Assembly (NCBI RefSeq): GCF_015350905.1
Contig: NZ_JADKRZ010000002.1
Coordinates: 62,001 to 126,000, forward strand
Origin: Curtobacterium sp. VKM Ac-2865
GTDB taxonomy: Bacteria > Actinomycetota > Actinomycetes > Actinomycetales > Microbacteriaceae
DNA: 64,000 nt
Reading direction: 5' to 3'
Below, piece after piece: positions 23,607 to 33,315 of this stretch. Within the stretch, counting starts at the first letter, position 1. Each line of letters starts with the position of its first letter. Below the pieces are notes generated by a model, which was not told the DNA's origin, did not search any database, and saw nothing but the letters and a program-made list of their open reading frames with translations. The position numbers were made by a program, and so were the translations under genes.

Positions 23607-24875
23607 GTGCCAGACGCCCCCAGCGGCCCCCGCCCCTTCGCCCGACACGGCCGTCTCCCCCGCCGCCGCGGGTGGTCGACGCTCGTGGGCGTCGTCGCGT
23701 CCGCCGTCGCGGTCGTCCTGGTCAGCGGCACGAGCGTCGCGGCCATCGCCGGCGCCCAGCTCGCGAGTGCCCCGACGTCGGTCCAGCTGAGCACGGACGA
23801 CCAGAGCACCGCCAAGACCGCCGACATCACCGCGATCAAGGGCGGCGCGAACATCCTGCTCATCGGCAGCGACACCCGCGTCGGGCAATTCGACTCCGAC
23901 GAGGACGTCGAGGGCGCGCGCAACGACGTCACGATGCTCGTCCACGTCTCGCAGGACCACCAACAGCTCACCGCCGTCAGCTTCCCCCGCGACCTGATGG
24001 TGCCGATCCCGGCCTGCAGCAACCCCGAGACCGGCACGAGCTACCCCGCAGCCGCGTCCGCGCAGTTCAACACGGCACTCGGCAACGGCGGGGTCTCGTG
24101 CGTCGTCGACACCGTCGAGAACCTCACCGGTCTGAGCATCCCGTACGCGGGCCTGATCACGTTCGACGGGGTCATCGAGATGTCGAACGCGCTGGGCGGC
24201 GTCGACGTCTGCGTGGCGAAGCCGATCGACGACACGTACACCGGCCTGCACCTCAGCGCGGGCTCGCACGCGCTGCAGGGCTCAGACGCGCTCGCGTTCC
24301 TCCGGAGCCGCCACGGCGTCGGCGACGGCAGCGACCTGGCGCGGATCAGCTCGCAACAGGTGTTCCTGTCCTCGCTCCTGCGCAAGGTGACCTCCGACGG
24401 CACGCTGTCGAACCCGGTCACGCTCTACAAGCTCGCCGGGGCCGCGCTCCACAACGTCGTGCTCTCCGACGGTCTCAACCGCGCCCAGACCCTCGTCGGG
24501 CTGGCGGGGATGCTCCGCGGCATGAGCACGTCGAACATGCTCTTCGTGCAGTACCCGGTCGTCGACGACCCAGCCGACAGCGCGCGGGTCGTCGTCGACC
24601 AGACCACCGCCCATGCCCTGAACGTGGCGTTGCAGACGGACGAGAAGACCTCGCTCGGCGACTCCTCCACCGGTCGGGCGTCCGAGGACCAGTCGGCGTC
24701 CACGGGGGGCGCTGCACCGTCAGCGCCGGCAGCGGCTCCGGCCACCACCGCACCGTCCGCCGGGTCCGGGACGGGTGCGGGGACGAGCGCGGGGACGGCC
24801 TCCACCCCGACGGCCCTGCCCTCGACCATCACCGGGCAGAGCGCGGCAGAGCAGACCTGCTCCGTCGGCAACTGA
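23607..24875 (+). CDS. LytR-CpsA-Psr (LCP) family cell-wall glycopolymer transferase
   Basis: Attaches glycopolymers from lipid carriers to peptidoglycan. The 422-residue protein has a basic cytoplasmic start, one membrane anchor (about 24-48: LVGVVASAVAVVLVSGTS) and an extracellular LCP domain. LCP motifs are NILLIGSDTR, ARNDVTMLVHV and the key SFPRDLMVPIP, plus FLRSRHGVGDGSDLARISSQQ near the end. The C-terminal 80 residues are an Ala/Ser/Thr/Gly-rich tail ending with one Cys. The start is GTG at 23607 with ACGGAGA upstream. It stands on the opposite strand between infA and map, inside an otherwise unidirectional ribosomal cluster. Confidence 0.92.
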   Translation: MPDAPSGPRPFARHGRLPRRRGWSTLVGVVASAVAVVLVSGTSVAAIAGAQLASAPTSVQLSTDDQSTAKTADITAIKGGANILLIGSDTRVGQFDSDEDVEGARNDVTMLVHVSQDHQQLTAVSFPRDLMVPIPACSNPETGTSYPAAASAQFNTALGNGGVSCVVDTVENLTGLSIPYAGLITFDGVIEMSNALGGVDVCVAKPIDDTYTGLHLSAGSHALQGSDALAFLRSRHGVGDGSDLARISSQQVFLSSLLRKVTSDGTLSNPVTLYKLAGAALHNVVLSDGLNRAQTLVGLAGMLRGMSTSNMLFVQYPVVDDPADSARVVVDQTTAHALNVALQTDEKTSLGDSSTGRASEDQSASTGGAAPSAPAAAPATTAPSAGSGTGAGTSAGTASTPTALPSTITGQSAAEQTCSVGN

Positions 24876-24882
24876 CGCGAGC

Positions 24883-24922
24883 GGGGCGGGCCGGCACCGG
24901 GCCTCCCGGCCGGCCCGTCCCC
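24883..24922. terminator. Bidirectional hairpin between the LCP gene and map
   Basis: A GC-only stem (GGGGCGGGCCGG with CCGGCCCGTCCC and an inner CCGGG/CCCGG) with small bulges, eight bases after the LCP stop and about 50 bases past the map stop. It probably ends both convergent transcripts. Confidence 0.75.
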
Positions 24923-24973
24923 CGGGTCACGTCCGGGCCGTCCGTCGCGTGGTCGGCGGCCTGGAGGCCGTGG

Positions 24974-25807
24974 CTAGGCGATCGGGACGGGCGTGACACC
25001 CAGCGGCGCGAGCCCGGCGGCACCGCCGTCGGCTGCCGTCAGGACCCAGACGCCGTCCGCGTGCACCGCGACGCTGTGCTCCCAGTGGGCCGCGTCCGAC
25101 CCGTCGCGCGTGCGCACGGTCCAGTCGTCGGCGTCGGTGGTGTTCTCGATCGTGCCGGCGGTGACCATCGGCTCGATGGCGACGACCAGGCCGGGCCGGA
25201 CTGCCGGGCCCCCGCCGCGGACGCGGTGGTTGAAGACCGGCGGGTCCTCGTGCATCGAGCGGCCGATGCCGTGGCCGGTGAAGTCCTCGACGATCCCCCA
25301 GGTGCCCGTCTCGTCGACGGCGTCCTCGACCGCGTCACCGACCTCGTGCAGGTGCTTCGCGCTGGCGAGCGCTGCGATGCCGTGCCACAGCGACCGCTCG
25401 GTGGTGTCGGAGAGCTGCTGCCGCGCCTTCGTGAGCGTCGCGTCGCCACCGGCGACGACGGTCGTGAAGGCGCTGTCGCCGTTCCAGCCGTCCACCTCGG
25501 CGCCGGCGTCCACTGACACCAGGTCACCGGGCTGCAGCACCCGCTCACCGGGGATCCCGTGCACGATCTCGTCGTTCACGGAGACGCACAGGGTGTGCCG
25601 GTACCCGGGGACGAGCTGGAAGTTCGGCACGCCCCCACCGTCGCGGATGGTGAGCTCGGCGATCGCGTCGAGCTCACCCGTCGTGATGCCGGGCCGGATG
25701 GCCGACCGGACGGCGTCGAGTGCTGCCGCGGTCAGGAGCCCAGGGCGCACCATGGCCCGGAGTTCGTCCGGGGTCTTGTAGATCGACGGCTTGCGGAACC
25801 GGACCAC
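24974..25807 (-). CDS. map: Type I methionine aminopeptidase
   Basis: Removes N-terminal methionine from nascent proteins. The 277-residue enzyme shows the substrate His in GYRHTLCVS, the metal ligand Asp in VSVDAGAEVDGWNGDS, the His of EDFTGHGIGRSMHEDP, the Glu of VVAIEPMV and the last Glu in HWEHSVAV. The start is GTG at 25807, five bases after the adk stop, in the classic secY-adk-map operon. A C-terminal Gly/Ala/Pro tail of about 20 residues is unremarkable. Confidence 0.97.
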   Translation of the reverse strand: MVRFRKPSIYKTPDELRAMVRPGLLTAAALDAVRSAIRPGITTGELDAIAELTIRDGGGVPNFQLVPGYRHTLCVSVNDEIVHGIPGERVLQPGDLVSVDAGAEVDGWNGDSAFTTVVAGGDATLTKARQQLSDTTERSLWHGIAALASAKHLHEVGDAVEDAVDETGTWGIVEDFTGHGIGRSMHEDPPVFNHRVRGGGPAVRPGLVVAIEPMVTAGTIENTTDADDWTVRTRDGSDAAHWEHSVAVHADGVWVLTAADGGAAGLAPLGVTPVPIA

Positions 25808-25812
25808 GCGGG

Positions 25813-26403
25813 TCAGACCGCGGCGACGAGCCCGCGCGAGGCGAGTGCGGCCTGGATGCGGTCGCCGACCTCGTCGATGGCACCGAGTCCGTCGACCTCG
25901 ACCACGAGACCGCGCTGCTGGTAGGCGTCGACGATCGGCGCGGTCTGCTCGACGTAGACCTGCTGGCGACGACGAATCGTCTCCTCGTTGTCGTCGCTGC
26001 GCCCCTGCTCGTGGGAACGCTTCAGCAGGCGCTCGACGAGGGCGTCCTGGTCGGCGACGAGCCGGATGACGGCGTCGATCCCGGTGCCGTGCTCGGCGAG
26101 GAGTGCATCGAGGTACTCGACCTGCCCGACCGTGCGGGGGTAGCCGTCGAGCAGGAAGCCGCGCTCGGCGTCGGACTCCTGCAGGCGGGACTTCACGAGC
26201 TCGTTCGTCAGGGAGTCCGGGACGTAGTCGCCCGCGTCCATGATCGCCTTCGCCTGGATGCCGAGGGGCGTGCCCTCGGCAACGTTCTTCCGGAAGATGT
26301 CACCCGTGGAGACGGCGGGGATCCCGAACGACTCGGCGATCCGGCCGGCCTGGGTGCCCTTCCCCGCTCCGGGAGGTCCGACGATGATGAGACGTGCGCT
26401 CAA
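25813..26403 (-). CDS. adk: Adenylate kinase (short-lid form)
   Basis: Converts ATP and AMP to two ADP. The 196-residue protein has the P-loop GPPGAGKGT at 9-17, the AMP-site stretch [10 protein letters not shown], and [13 protein letters not shown]. Residues around [19 protein letters not shown] replace the long zinc-type LID, so this is the short-lid class usual in actinobacteria. The start codon is TTG at 26403, overlapping the secY stop as TTGA; this start retains the canonical [11 protein letters not shown] sequence. Confidence 0.97.
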   Translation of the reverse strand: MSARLIIVGPPGAGKGTQAGRIAESFGIPAVSTGDIFRKNVAEGTPLGIQAKAIMDAGDYVPDSLTNELVKSRLQESDAERGFLLDGYPRTVGQVEYLDALLAEHGTGIDAVIRLVADQDALVERLLKRSHEQGRSDDNEETIRRRQQVYVEQTAPIVDAYQQRGLVVEVDGLGAIDEVGDRIQAALASRGLVAAV

Positions 26404-27722
26404 CGGAGAAGCCCTTCGTAGTGACGTTGCTGCAGCTGCGAGTCGATCTGCTTCACGGTCTCGAGACCGACACCCACGATGATGAGGATGCTCGCGCCAC
26501 CGAACGGGAAGTTCTGGTTCGCACCGAACAGCGCCAGTGCTGCCAGTGGGATGAGCGCGATGAGACCGAGGTAGAGCGCACCGGGCAGCGTCACCCGGGT
26601 GAGGACGTAGTCGAGGTACTCGGCGGTGGGACGACCGGCACGGATGCCGGGGATGAACCCGCCGTACTTCTTCATGTTGTCGGCGACCTCTTCGGGGTTG
26701 AAGGTGATCGCGACGTAGAAGTACGTGAAGCCGACGATGAGCAGGAAGTACAGCACCATGTAGAACCAGTTGTCACCGGAGACGAGGTTGCTCTCGATCC
26801 AGGTGACCCAGGCCGCGGGCTCGGTGCCGTCGGAGGGCTTGTTGAACTGGGCGACCAGGGCCGGCAGGTACAGCAGGGACGAGGCGAAGATGACGGGCAC
26901 GACGCCGGCCATGTTCACCTTGATCGGGATGTACGTGTTGTTGCCGCCGTAGGTGCGACGCCCGACCATGCGCTTGGCGTACTGCACCGGGATCCGCCGC
27001 TGCGACTGCTCGACGAACACGACGGCCATCATGATCACCAGGCCGACCAGGATGACGAACAGGAACAGCTCGAACGACTGCGACTGCTCGATCGCCCAGA
27101 GCGCGGAGGGGAACTGCGCTGCGATGGACGTGAAGATCAGGAGTGACATGCCGTTGCCGATGCCGCGCTCGGTGACGAGCTCGCCCATCCACATGATGAG
27201 GCCGGTGCCGGCGGTCAGGGTGACGACCATGAGCATGATCGCGTACCAGCTGTCGTTCGAGATGATCGACGAGCAGGAGGCGCTGGCGTTCGTGCCGAAG
27301 AGCTGACCGGAGCGTGCGACCGTGATCAGCGTCGTGGACTGCAGCACACCGAGCGCGATGGTGAGGTAGCGCGTGTACTGGGTCAGCTTCGCCTGACCGG
27401 TCTGACCCTCCTTGTAGAGGGCGTCGAAGTGCGGGATCACCACGCGCAGCAGCTGCACGATGATCGACGACGTGATGTACGGCATGATGCCGAGCGCGAA
27501 GACCGAGAGCTTCAGCAGCGCGCCGCCGGAGAACAGGTTGATCAGGTCGTAGAGACCGCCCGAGGACGAGGCACTTGCGAGGCAGGTCTGCACCGCCGCG
27601 TAGTCGACGTACGGTGCCGGGATGTACGACCCCAGCCGGAACAGCGCGATGATCGCGAGGGTGAAGCCGATCTTCTTCCGAAGATCGGGGGTGCGCATGA
27701 TGCGCGCGACCGCTCTGAACAC
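26400..27722 (-). CDS. secY: Preprotein translocase subunit SecY
   Basis: The channel of the Sec translocon. From the GTG at 27722 ([17 protein letters not shown], with GGAG upstream) the protein is 440 residues with ten transmembrane segments. An ATG at 27878 would add 52 residues without family support. Recognisable parts are RLGSYIPAP (first periplasmic loop), [34 protein letters not shown] and [20 protein letters not shown]. It leads adk and map, with stop-start overlap, and is separated from rplO by a hairpin. Confidence 0.97.
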   Translation of the reverse strand: MFRAVARIMRTPDLRKKIGFTLAIIALFRLGSYIPAPYVDYAAVQTCLASASSSGGLYDLINLFSGGALLKLSVFALGIMPYITSSIIVQLLRVVIPHFDALYKEGQTGQAKLTQYTRYLTIALGVLQSTTLITVARSGQLFGTNASASCSSIISNDSWYAIMLMVVTLTAGTGLIMWMGELVTERGIGNGMSLLIFTSIAAQFPSALWAIEQSQSFELFLFVILVGLVIMMAVVFVEQSQRRIPVQYAKRMVGRRTYGGNNTYIPIKVNMAGVVPVIFASSLLYLPALVAQFNKPSDGTEPAAWVTWIESNLVSGDNWFYMVLYFLLIVGFTYFYVAITFNPEEVADNMKKYGGFIPGIRAGRPTAEYLDYVLTRVTLPGALYLGLIALIPLAALALFGANQNFPFGGASILIIVGVGLETVKQIDSQLQQRHYEGLLR

Positions 27723-27861
27723 GAGAACTCCGAACTTCTGGGACCGGACTGGCCAGTCGTGCCGGGCGTGGTCGCCCGTGGCCGGAAGCGCCGACCGCGT
27801 GGCCCGGTGACCGCCAGCCTGTCTGGCGGAGCGTTCCGGGCCTCCATCAAGGAAACCGTAA

Positions 27862-27894
27862 CGGCGGCCCGTGCGCAATGCACACGGGCCGCCG
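27862..27894 (-). terminator. Hairpin between rplO and secY
   Basis: A 12-bp perfect stem (27862-27873 with 27883-27894) and nine-base loop begin nine bases past the rplO stop. It divides the spc block from secY-adk-map. It may be a partial terminator. Confidence 0.75.
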
Positions 27895-27903
27895 GACGGG
27901 GAA

Positions 27904-28368
27904 CTACTCGGTGACGGTGCCGCCCGCTGCCACGATCTTGGTCTGGGCAGAGCCCGAGACCTTGTCGACCGTGACGGTGAGCTTCACGTCGATGTCACCC
28001 TGACCGAGAACCTTGACCTTCTCGTTCTTGCGGACGGCGCCCTTGGCGACCAGGTCCGCGATGGTGACGTCGCCGCCGTTCGGGTAGAGCTCCGCGAGCT
28101 TGTCCAGGTTCACGACCTGGTACTCGACGCGGAACGGGTTCTTGAACCCGCGGAGCTTCGGGGTGCGCATGTGCAGCGGCATCTGCCCACCCTCGAAGCC
28201 GACACGGACCTGGTACCGGGCCTTCGTGCCCTTGGTACCGCGGCCTGCGGTCTTGCCCTTCGAGCCCTCACCGCGACCCACACGGGTGCGGTCCTTCTTC
28301 GAGCCAGCGGCCGGACGAAGGTGGTGCACCTTCAGGATCTGGACGCGCTCGTTCTTCTCGTCGCTCAT
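27904..28368 (-). CDS. rplO: 50S ribosomal protein L15
   Basis: A large-subunit assembly protein. The 154 residues include [20 protein letters not shown], the Gly-rich [13 protein letters not shown] region and [18 protein letters not shown]. The N-terminal [12 protein letters not shown] is slightly extended. The ATG at 28368 overlaps the rpmD stop (ATGA), so the two are coupled. Confidence 0.98.
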   Translation of the reverse strand: MSDEKNERVQILKVHHLRPAAGSKKDRTRVGRGEGSKGKTAGRGTKGTKARYQVRVGFEGGQMPLHMRTPKLRGFKNPFRVEYQVVNLDKLAELYPNGGDVTIADLVAKGAVRKNEKVKVLGQGDIDVKLTVTVDKVSGSAQTKIVAAGGTVTE

Positions 28369-28550
28369 GCGTCGACCTCCTCGACCTTCACGAGATGCGC
28401 CACCGTGGCGACGTACCCGCGGTTCTGGGAGTTGTCCTCACGCAGGACCGTACGGCCGATGCGCTTGAGACCCAGGCTGCGGAGCGTGTCGCGCTGGTAC
28501 TGCTTCTCGCTGATGACGGACTTCGTCTGCGTGATCTTCAGCATGGCCAT
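28365..28550 (-). CDS. rpmD: 50S ribosomal protein L30
   Basis: A 61-residue protein with [20 protein letters not shown] and [20 protein letters not shown], both typical of L30. The start at ATG 28550 overlaps the rpsE stop by one base (TGATG). A second ATG two codons later (28544) is also possible. It lies between rpsE and rplO, as in most bacteria. Confidence 0.96.
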   Translation of the reverse strand: MAMLKITQTKSVISEKQYQRDTLRSLGLKRIGRTVLREDNSQNRGYVATVAHLVKVEEVDA

Positions 28551-29461
28551 CAGGCACCTGCCTTCTCGTTCGCGGCGTGACGCGCAGCGGCCTCGGCGCG
28601 GAGCAGGCGAGCCGGCACGACGTGGTCGATGTCGAGGCCACGACGTGCTGCGACGGCGCGGGGCTCCTCGAGCTGCTTGAGGGCCTCGACCGTGGCGTGC
28701 ACGATGTTGATGGTGTTCGACGAACCGAGCGACTTGCTCAGGACGTCGTGGATGCCGGCGCACTCGAGCACGGCGCGGACCGGACCACCGGCGATGACAC
28801 CGGTACCGGGGCCGGCCGGACGCAGGAGGACGACGCCAGCGGCGGCTTCACCCTGCACCGGGTGCGGGATCGTGTTGCCGACGCGCGGGACGCGGAAGAA
28901 GTTCTTCTTGGCTTCTTCGACGCCCTTGGAGATCGCCGTGGGGACTTCCTTGGCCTTGCCGTAGCCGACACCCACGAGCCCGTTGCCGTCACCGACGACG
29001 ACGAGTGCGGTGAAGCTGAAGCGACGACCACCCTTGACGACCTTGGAGACGCGGTTGATCGTGACGACGCGCTCGAGGAACTGGCTGTCGCCGCCTCGCT
29101 TGTCACGGTCACGGCCCTGCTGACGGTCACGTCCGCCACCACGACGGCCGCGGTTGTCAGCCGAGTCGCGGTTGTTGGACGCGGAACCGGCAGCGGTCTC
29201 GACGGGACGCTCGGCGACGGGGGCAGCAGCCTCCGCCTCCTTGCCCTTCGGAGCGGCTTCGCCGTCCGCAGGAGCGGCCTCGTCGGTGGCCGCGGTCTCG
29301 TCCGTGGCCGGGGCCTCGTCCGTGGTCGCGGCGTCGTCCGAGCTCGCGGACTCCTCGACGGTCGTCGACTCGTCCACCGAGGTGGTCGCGGTCTCCTCGA
29401 CGCTGGTCGTCTCTTCGGCCGGGGTCTCTTCGGCGTTGCTGTTGTTCGCGATGTCGCTCAC
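28550..29461 (-). CDS. rpsE: 30S ribosomal protein S5 with very long N-terminal extension
   Basis: A protein near the mRNA entry site, important for fidelity. The S5 core begins near residue 126 ([20 protein letters not shown]) and includes [18 protein letters not shown] and [17 protein letters not shown]. Before it are about 92 residues rich in Glu, Thr, Ala, Ser and Asp, followed by a basic RG-rich linker at 100-124. The total is 303 residues, while most S5 proteins are 160-230. The ATG at 29461 overlaps the rplR stop. Composition matches the C-terminal tail of L17. Confidence 0.97.
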   Translation of the reverse strand: MSDIANNSNAEETPAEETTSVEETATTSVDESTTVEESASSDDAATTDEAPATDETAATDEAAPADGEAAPKGKEAEAAAPVAERPVETAAGSASNNRDSADNRGRRGGGRDRQQGRDRDKRGGDSQFLERVVTINRVSKVVKGGRRFSFTALVVVGDGNGLVGVGYGKAKEVPTAISKGVEEAKKNFFRVPRVGNTIPHPVQGEAAAGVVLLRPAGPGTGVIAGGPVRAVLECAGIHDVLSKSLGSSNTINIVHATVEALKQLEEPRAVAARRGLDIDHVVPARLLRAEAAARHAANEKAGA

Positions 29462-29835
29462 AGGTTCAGCCCTCCTTCACGGGCACCATCGGCGATCGCG
29501 GCGACGCGACCGGCGTACTTGCTACCACCGCGGTCGAACACGACGGCGTCCACACCGGCGGTCTTCGCACGCTCGGCGAGGAGCTCGCCGACGCGACGCG
29601 CCTTGGCGGTCTTGTCGCCGTCGAACGAGCGGAGGTCGGCCTCCATCGTCGATGCGCTGGCGAGGGTGTGACCCTTGGTGTCGTCGATGACCTGCACGAA
29701 CACGTGACGTGACGAACGGGTGACGGCGAGACGGGGACGGGTCTCGGTCCCGGTGATCTTCTTCCGGAGACGGTTGTGGCGGCGGGCCTTGGCAGCCGCC
29801 TTGCTCTTGCCTCGAGTACGAGTTCCGATGGCCAT
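29458..29835 (-). CDS. rplR: 50S ribosomal protein L18
   Basis: The 5S rRNA-binding protein. From the ATG at 29835 it has 125 residues: [39 protein letters not shown] and [20 protein letters not shown]. An in-frame GTG two codons upstream (29841) overlaps the rplF stop as GTGA, but AGG spacing favours the ATG. The same GTG-ATC-ATG arrangement precedes rplD. Confidence 0.97.
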   Translation of the reverse strand: MAIGTRTRGKSKAAAKARRHNRLRKKITGTETRPRLAVTRSSRHVFVQVIDDTKGHTLASASTMEADLRSFDGDKTAKARRVGELLAERAKTAGVDAVVFDRGGSKYAGRVAAIADGAREGGLNL

Positions 29836-29837
29836 GA

Positions 29838-30374
29838 TCACTTACCTGACTTTCCGGCCTTGCGGCGCACGTTCTCGCCGGCGTAACGGACACCCTTGCC
29901 CTTGTAGGGCTCCGGCTTCCGCAGCTTGCGGATGTTGGCCGCCACTTCGCCGACGGCCTGCTTGTCGATGCCGTTGACGGTGACCCTGTTGTTGCCCTCC
30001 ACCGTGAAGCTGATGCCTGCCGGCGGCTCGACGGTGATCGAGTGGGAGTAGCCCAGGGCGAACTCGAGGTTCGAGCCCTTGGCTGCGACGCGGTACCCGG
30101 TACCGACGACCTCGAGGCCCTTGGAGTAGCCCTGGGTGACGCCGATGATCTGGTTCGCGATCAGGGTGCGGGTCAGGCCGTGCAGCGAGCGCGACGTGCG
30201 CTCGTCGTCCGGACGCGTGACGAGGACCTGGTTCTCGTCGACGCTGGCCTGGATGGGCTCCGCGATGACGAGCGCGAGCTCGCCCTTCGGGCCCTTGACC
30301 GCGACGTTCTGACCGTCGACGGAGACGGTCACGCCTGCGGGGATGTCAATGGGAAGACGTCCGATTCGAGACAT
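29838..30374 (-). CDS. rplF: 50S ribosomal protein L6
   Basis: A 178-residue protein near the factor-binding site. [35 protein letters not shown] and the C-terminal signature [20 protein letters not shown] are standard. It follows rpsH with a six-base gap. Confidence 0.98.
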   Translation of the reverse strand: MSRIGRLPIDIPAGVTVSVDGQNVAVKGPKGELALVIAEPIQASVDENQVLVTRPDDERTSRSLHGLTRTLIANQIIGVTQGYSKGLEVVGTGYRVAAKGSNLEFALGYSHSITVEPPAGISFTVEGNNRVTVNGIDKQAVGEVAANIRKLRKPEPYKGKGVRYAGENVRRKAGKSGK

Positions 30375-30380
30375 GTTCGA

Positions 30381-30779
30381 TCACCAAACGTAGGCGAGGA
30401 CTTCCCCACCCACGCCCTTCTGCTCGGCTTCGCGGTCGGTCAGGAGACCCGAGGAGGTCGACAGGATCGCCACACCGAGGCCACCGAGGACCTGGGGGAT
30501 CTCCGTCGACTTCGCGTAGACCCGGAGGCCGGGCTTCGACACGCGCTTGATGCCGGCGATGGAGCGCTCGCGCTCGGGGCCGTACTTCAGCTCGATGGTG
30601 AGGGTCTTGCCCACGCGGGCGTCCTCCACCTTCCACTCGCTGATGTAGCCCTCGCGCTTGAGGATGTCAGCGATGGTCGTCTTGAGCTTGGAGCTCGGAA
30701 GCGAGACGGCGTCGTGGTGCGCCGAGTTCGCGTTCCGCAATCTGGTCAGCATGTCTGCGACCGGATCGGTCATCGTCAT
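30381..30779 (-). CDS. rpsH: 30S ribosomal protein S8
   Basis: A central-domain 16S rRNA-binding protein and, in E. coli, the spc operon repressor. From the ATG at 30779 it is 132 residues ([18 protein letters not shown]), the family length. An earlier ATG at 30821 has no family support. The C-terminal motif is [20 protein letters not shown]. Upstream is a 153-base gap with a hairpin and no rpsN, which usually precedes rpsH. Confidence 0.97.
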   Translation of the reverse strand: MTMTDPVADMLTRLRNANSAHHDAVSLPSSKLKTTIADILKREGYISEWKVEDARVGKTLTIELKYGPERERSIAGIKRVSKPGLRVYAKSTEIPQVLGGLGVAILSTSSGLLTDREAEQKGVGGEVLAYVW

Positions 30780-30884
30780 GATGTGATTCCGTTCTTCGCC
30801 TGGTTTCGACACCCGTTCCACGAATGCCGACCTGAGCGATCGAGTGACTCCAGGGCGATTCCCCGGAGTCTGTGTGTTCGTGCG

Positions 30885-30918
30885 TGCGGGCCGGAGGACG
30901 TTGATCCTCCGGCCCGCA
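30885..30918 (-). terminator. Hairpin between rplE and rpsH
   Basis: Perfect 14-bp arms (30885-30898 and 30905-30918) with a six-base loop lie 15 bases after the rplE stop. It stands where rpsN is usually found. It may be a transcription boundary between the S10 part and the spc part. Confidence 0.8.
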
Positions 30919-30932
30919 TCACCCGGAGTAGC

Positions 30933-31523
30933 TTAGACCGTCTGCTCGGCCGCGCGGAACGGGAAGCCCAGCTGCCGGAGCAGTGCGCGTCCCTCGTCGT
31001 CCGTCTTCGCGGAGGTCACGACGGTGATGTCGAACCCGCGGACACGGTCGATGCGGTCCTGGTCGATCTCGTGGAACATGCTCTGCTCCGAGAGACCGAA
31101 CGTGTAGTTGCCGTTGCCGTCGAACTGGCGGTCGCTGAGACCACGGAAGTCGCGGATACGGGGCAGTGCGAGCGAGACCAGGCGGTCCAGGAACTCCCAC
31201 GCGCGGTCACCACGGAGGGTGACGTGCGCGCCGATGGCCTGGCCCTCACGCAGCTTGAACTGCGCGATGGACTTGCGGGCCATCGTGACCTGCGGCTTCT
31301 GACCCGTGATCGCGGTCAGGTCCTTGATGGCCCCGTCCATGATCTTCGAGTCGCGAGCTGCCTCGCCGACACCGGTGTTGACGACGACCTTGACCAGGCC
31401 GGGGACCTGGTTGACGTTCGCGTAGCCGAACTGCTCGGTCAGCGCCGCCTTGATCTCGTCCTTGTACTTCTGCTTCAGGCGCGGCTGGACTTTGTCAGCC
31501 GTCGCGGCAGTCGTGTCAGTCAT
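30933..31523 (-). CDS. rplE: 50S ribosomal protein L5
   Basis: A 5S rRNA-binding protein contacting P-site tRNA. The 196 residues include [21 protein letters not shown], the [20 protein letters not shown] stretch, and [20 protein letters not shown]. Its start overlaps the rplX stop (TGATG). It is the last gene before the intra-cluster hairpin. Confidence 0.98.
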   Translation of the reverse strand: MTDTTAATADKVQPRLKQKYKDEIKAALTEQFGYANVNQVPGLVKVVVNTGVGEAARDSKIMDGAIKDLTAITGQKPQVTMARKSIAQFKLREGQAIGAHVTLRGDRAWEFLDRLVSLALPRIRDFRGLSDRQFDGNGNYTFGLSEQSMFHEIDQDRIDRVRGFDITVVTSAKTDDEGRALLRQLGFPFRAAEQTV

Positions 31524-31882
31524 CAGAGCTTCTCACCAGACTTCTTGGAGTAGCGGACGCGGACGGTCTTCTTGACGCCGTCCTTCTCCACCTCTTCGTT
31601 TCGGAAGCCGACGCGGGTCGGCTTCTTCGTGGTGGGGTCGACGATCGCGACGTTCGACACGTGGATCGAGGCTTCGTGCTGCTCGATGCCACCGGTCTTG
31701 GAGCCGCGCTGCGTCTGGCCGACGCGGACGTGCTTCGTGACGAAGTTCACGCCCTCGACGACGACCCGGTTCTTGTCCTTGAGGACCTCGATGACCTTGC
31801 CCTGCTTGCCGCGGTCACCGCCACGCGCCTGCGTCGCGCCCGTGATGACCTGGACGAGGTCACCCTTCTTGATGTTCGCCAT
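31523..31882 (-). CDS. rplX: 50S ribosomal protein L24
   Basis: An assembly initiator of the 50S subunit. The 119 residues show the KOW motif ([20 protein letters not shown], then [19 protein letters not shown]) and [19 protein letters not shown]. It follows rplN with a three-base gap. Confidence 0.98.
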   Translation of the reverse strand: MANIKKGDLVQVITGATQARGGDRGKQGKVIEVLKDKNRVVVEGVNFVTKHVRVGQTQRGSKTGGIEQHEASIHVSNVAIVDPTTKKPTRVGFRNEEVEKDGVKKTVRVRYSKKSGEKL

Positions 31883-31885
31883 GGC

Positions 31886-32254
31886 TTACAGCACCTCCGG
31901 CGCGAGCGAGATGATCTTCATGAACTTCTTGTCACGAAGTTCGCGACCGACCGGACCGAAGATGCGCGTTCCGCGCGGGTCGCCGTCGGCCTTGAGGATC
32001 ACTGCCGCGTTCTCGTCGAACTTGATGTAGGAGCCGTCTTGACGACGGGTCTCCTTCTTGGTGCGAACGATGACCGCCTTCACGACGTCACCCTTCTTCA
32101 CGTTGCCGCCGGGGATCGCGTCCTTCACCGTGGCGACGATGACGTCACCGAGTCCGGCGTAGCGACGACCCGAGCCACCGAGAACGCGGATGGTCAAGAT
32201 CTCCTTGGCACCCGTGTTGTCGGCGACCTTCAGGCGGGATTCCTGCTGAATCAC
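31886..32254 (-). CDS. rplN: 50S ribosomal protein L14
   Basis: The 122-residue protein forms part of intersubunit bridge B8. It begins [20 protein letters not shown] and contains [21 protein letters not shown] and the C-terminal [19 protein letters not shown]. The spacing to rpsQ is 35 bases. Confidence 0.98.
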   Translation of the reverse strand: MIQQESRLKVADNTGAKEILTIRVLGGSGRRYAGLGDVIVATVKDAIPGGNVKKGDVVKAVIVRTKKETRRQDGSYIKFDENAAVILKADGDPRGTRIFGPVGRELRDKKFMKIISLAPEVL

Positions 32255-32289
32255 TGCTGTCTCCTATTTCCGCAAGCGGGCCGCGAGGC

Positions 32290-32574
32290 CTACTTGGCCT
32301 TCTCGAGGATCTCGACCAGGCGCCAGCGCTTGGACGCGCTGAGGGGACGGGTCTCGCTGATCACGACGAGGTCGCCGACACCGGCGGAGCCGGCCTCGTC
32401 GTGTGCCTTCACCTTGGAGGTGCGGCGGATGACCTTGCCGTAGAGGGCGTGCTTCACGCGGTCCTCGACCTCGACGACGATGGTCTTGTCCATCTTGTCG
32501 CTGGTCACGTAACCGCGGCGCGTCTTGCGGTAGCCGCGGGTGAGGGCGGCGGAGTCCTTCTCTTCGTTCGCCAT
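32290..32574 (-). CDS. rpsQ: 30S ribosomal protein S17
   Basis: A primary 16S-binding OB-fold protein. The 94 residues include [39 protein letters not shown] and [19 protein letters not shown]. Its start overlaps the rpmC stop by one base. Confidence 0.98.
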   Translation of the reverse strand: MANEEKDSAALTRGYRKTRRGYVTSDKMDKTIVVEVEDRVKHALYGKVIRRTSKVKAHDEAGSAGVGDLVVISETRPLSASKRWRLVEILEKAK

Positions 32575-32894
32575 CAGTTCTCCTCGGCGGTCTCGGCCTC
32601 GGTCGACGCAGCGGGCTTCTCAGCCTTCTTGGTCGTCTTCTTGGCCTTGGTTGCGGTCTCGACGGGCGCAGGGGTGGCACGGATGCCGAGCTCGCGCTCG
32701 CGGAGGACGGTGTAGATCCGGGCGATGTCGCGCTTGACGGCACGGAGACGGCCGTGGCTCTCCAGCTGGCCGGTGGCCGACTGGAAGCGGAGGTTGAAGA
32801 GCTCCTCCTTGGCCTTCTTCAGCTCGTCAGCGAGACGCTCGTTCTCGAACGTGTCGAGCTCCGTCGGACGGAGCTCCTTGGAACCGATCGCCAT
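32574..32894 (-). CDS. rpmC: 50S ribosomal protein L29 with Lys/Ala/Glu-rich C-terminal extension
   Basis: An exit-tunnel protein that docks SRP and trigger factor. The core (about 1-70: [55 protein letters not shown]) is followed by a charged tail of about 35 residues rich in Lys, Thr, Ala and Glu. The family is usually 60-75 residues; this one is 106. The ATG at 32894 overlaps the rplP stop. Confidence 0.96.
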   Translation of the reverse strand: MAIGSKELRPTELDTFENERLADELKKAKEELFNLRFQSATGQLESHGRLRAVKRDIARIYTVLRERELGIRATPAPVETATKAKKTTKKAEKPAASTEAETAEEN

Positions 32895-33313
32895 TATGCG
32901 TCGCCCTCCTCGCGCTTGATGATGCGTGCCTTGAGGGGCAGCTTGTGAATTGCACGGGTGAGTGCCTCGCGAGCGACCTCGTCGCTCACGCCGGAGAGCT
33001 CGAAGAGCACACGACCCGGCTTGACGTTGGCGACCCACCACTCGGGCGAACCCTTACCGGAACCCATGCGGGTCTCAGCAGGCTTCTTGGTGAGCGGACG
33101 GTCCGGGTAGATGTTGATCCACACCTTGCCGCCACGCTTGATGTGACGCGTCATGGCGATACGAGCGGACTCGATCTGACGGTTGGTCACGTAGGCGGGG
33201 GTCAGGGCCTGGATGCCGTAGTCACCGAAGGAGACCTTGGTGCCACCGGTGGCCTGGCCCGAACGCTTCGGGTGGTGCTGCTTGCGGTGCTTGACTCGAC
33301 GGGGGATAAGCAT
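32894..33313 (-). CDS. rplP: 50S ribosomal protein L16
   Basis: Contacts the A-site tRNA and the central protuberance. The 139 residues include [40 protein letters not shown], and [20 protein letters not shown], all diagnostic. The gap to rpsC is two bases. Confidence 0.98.
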   Translation of the reverse strand: MLIPRRVKHRKQHHPKRSGQATGGTKVSFGDYGIQALTPAYVTNRQIESARIAMTRHIKRGGKVWINIYPDRPLTKKPAETRMGSGKGSPEWWVANVKPGRVLFELSGVSDEVAREALTRAIHKLPLKARIIKREEGDA

Positions 33314-33315
33314 GG

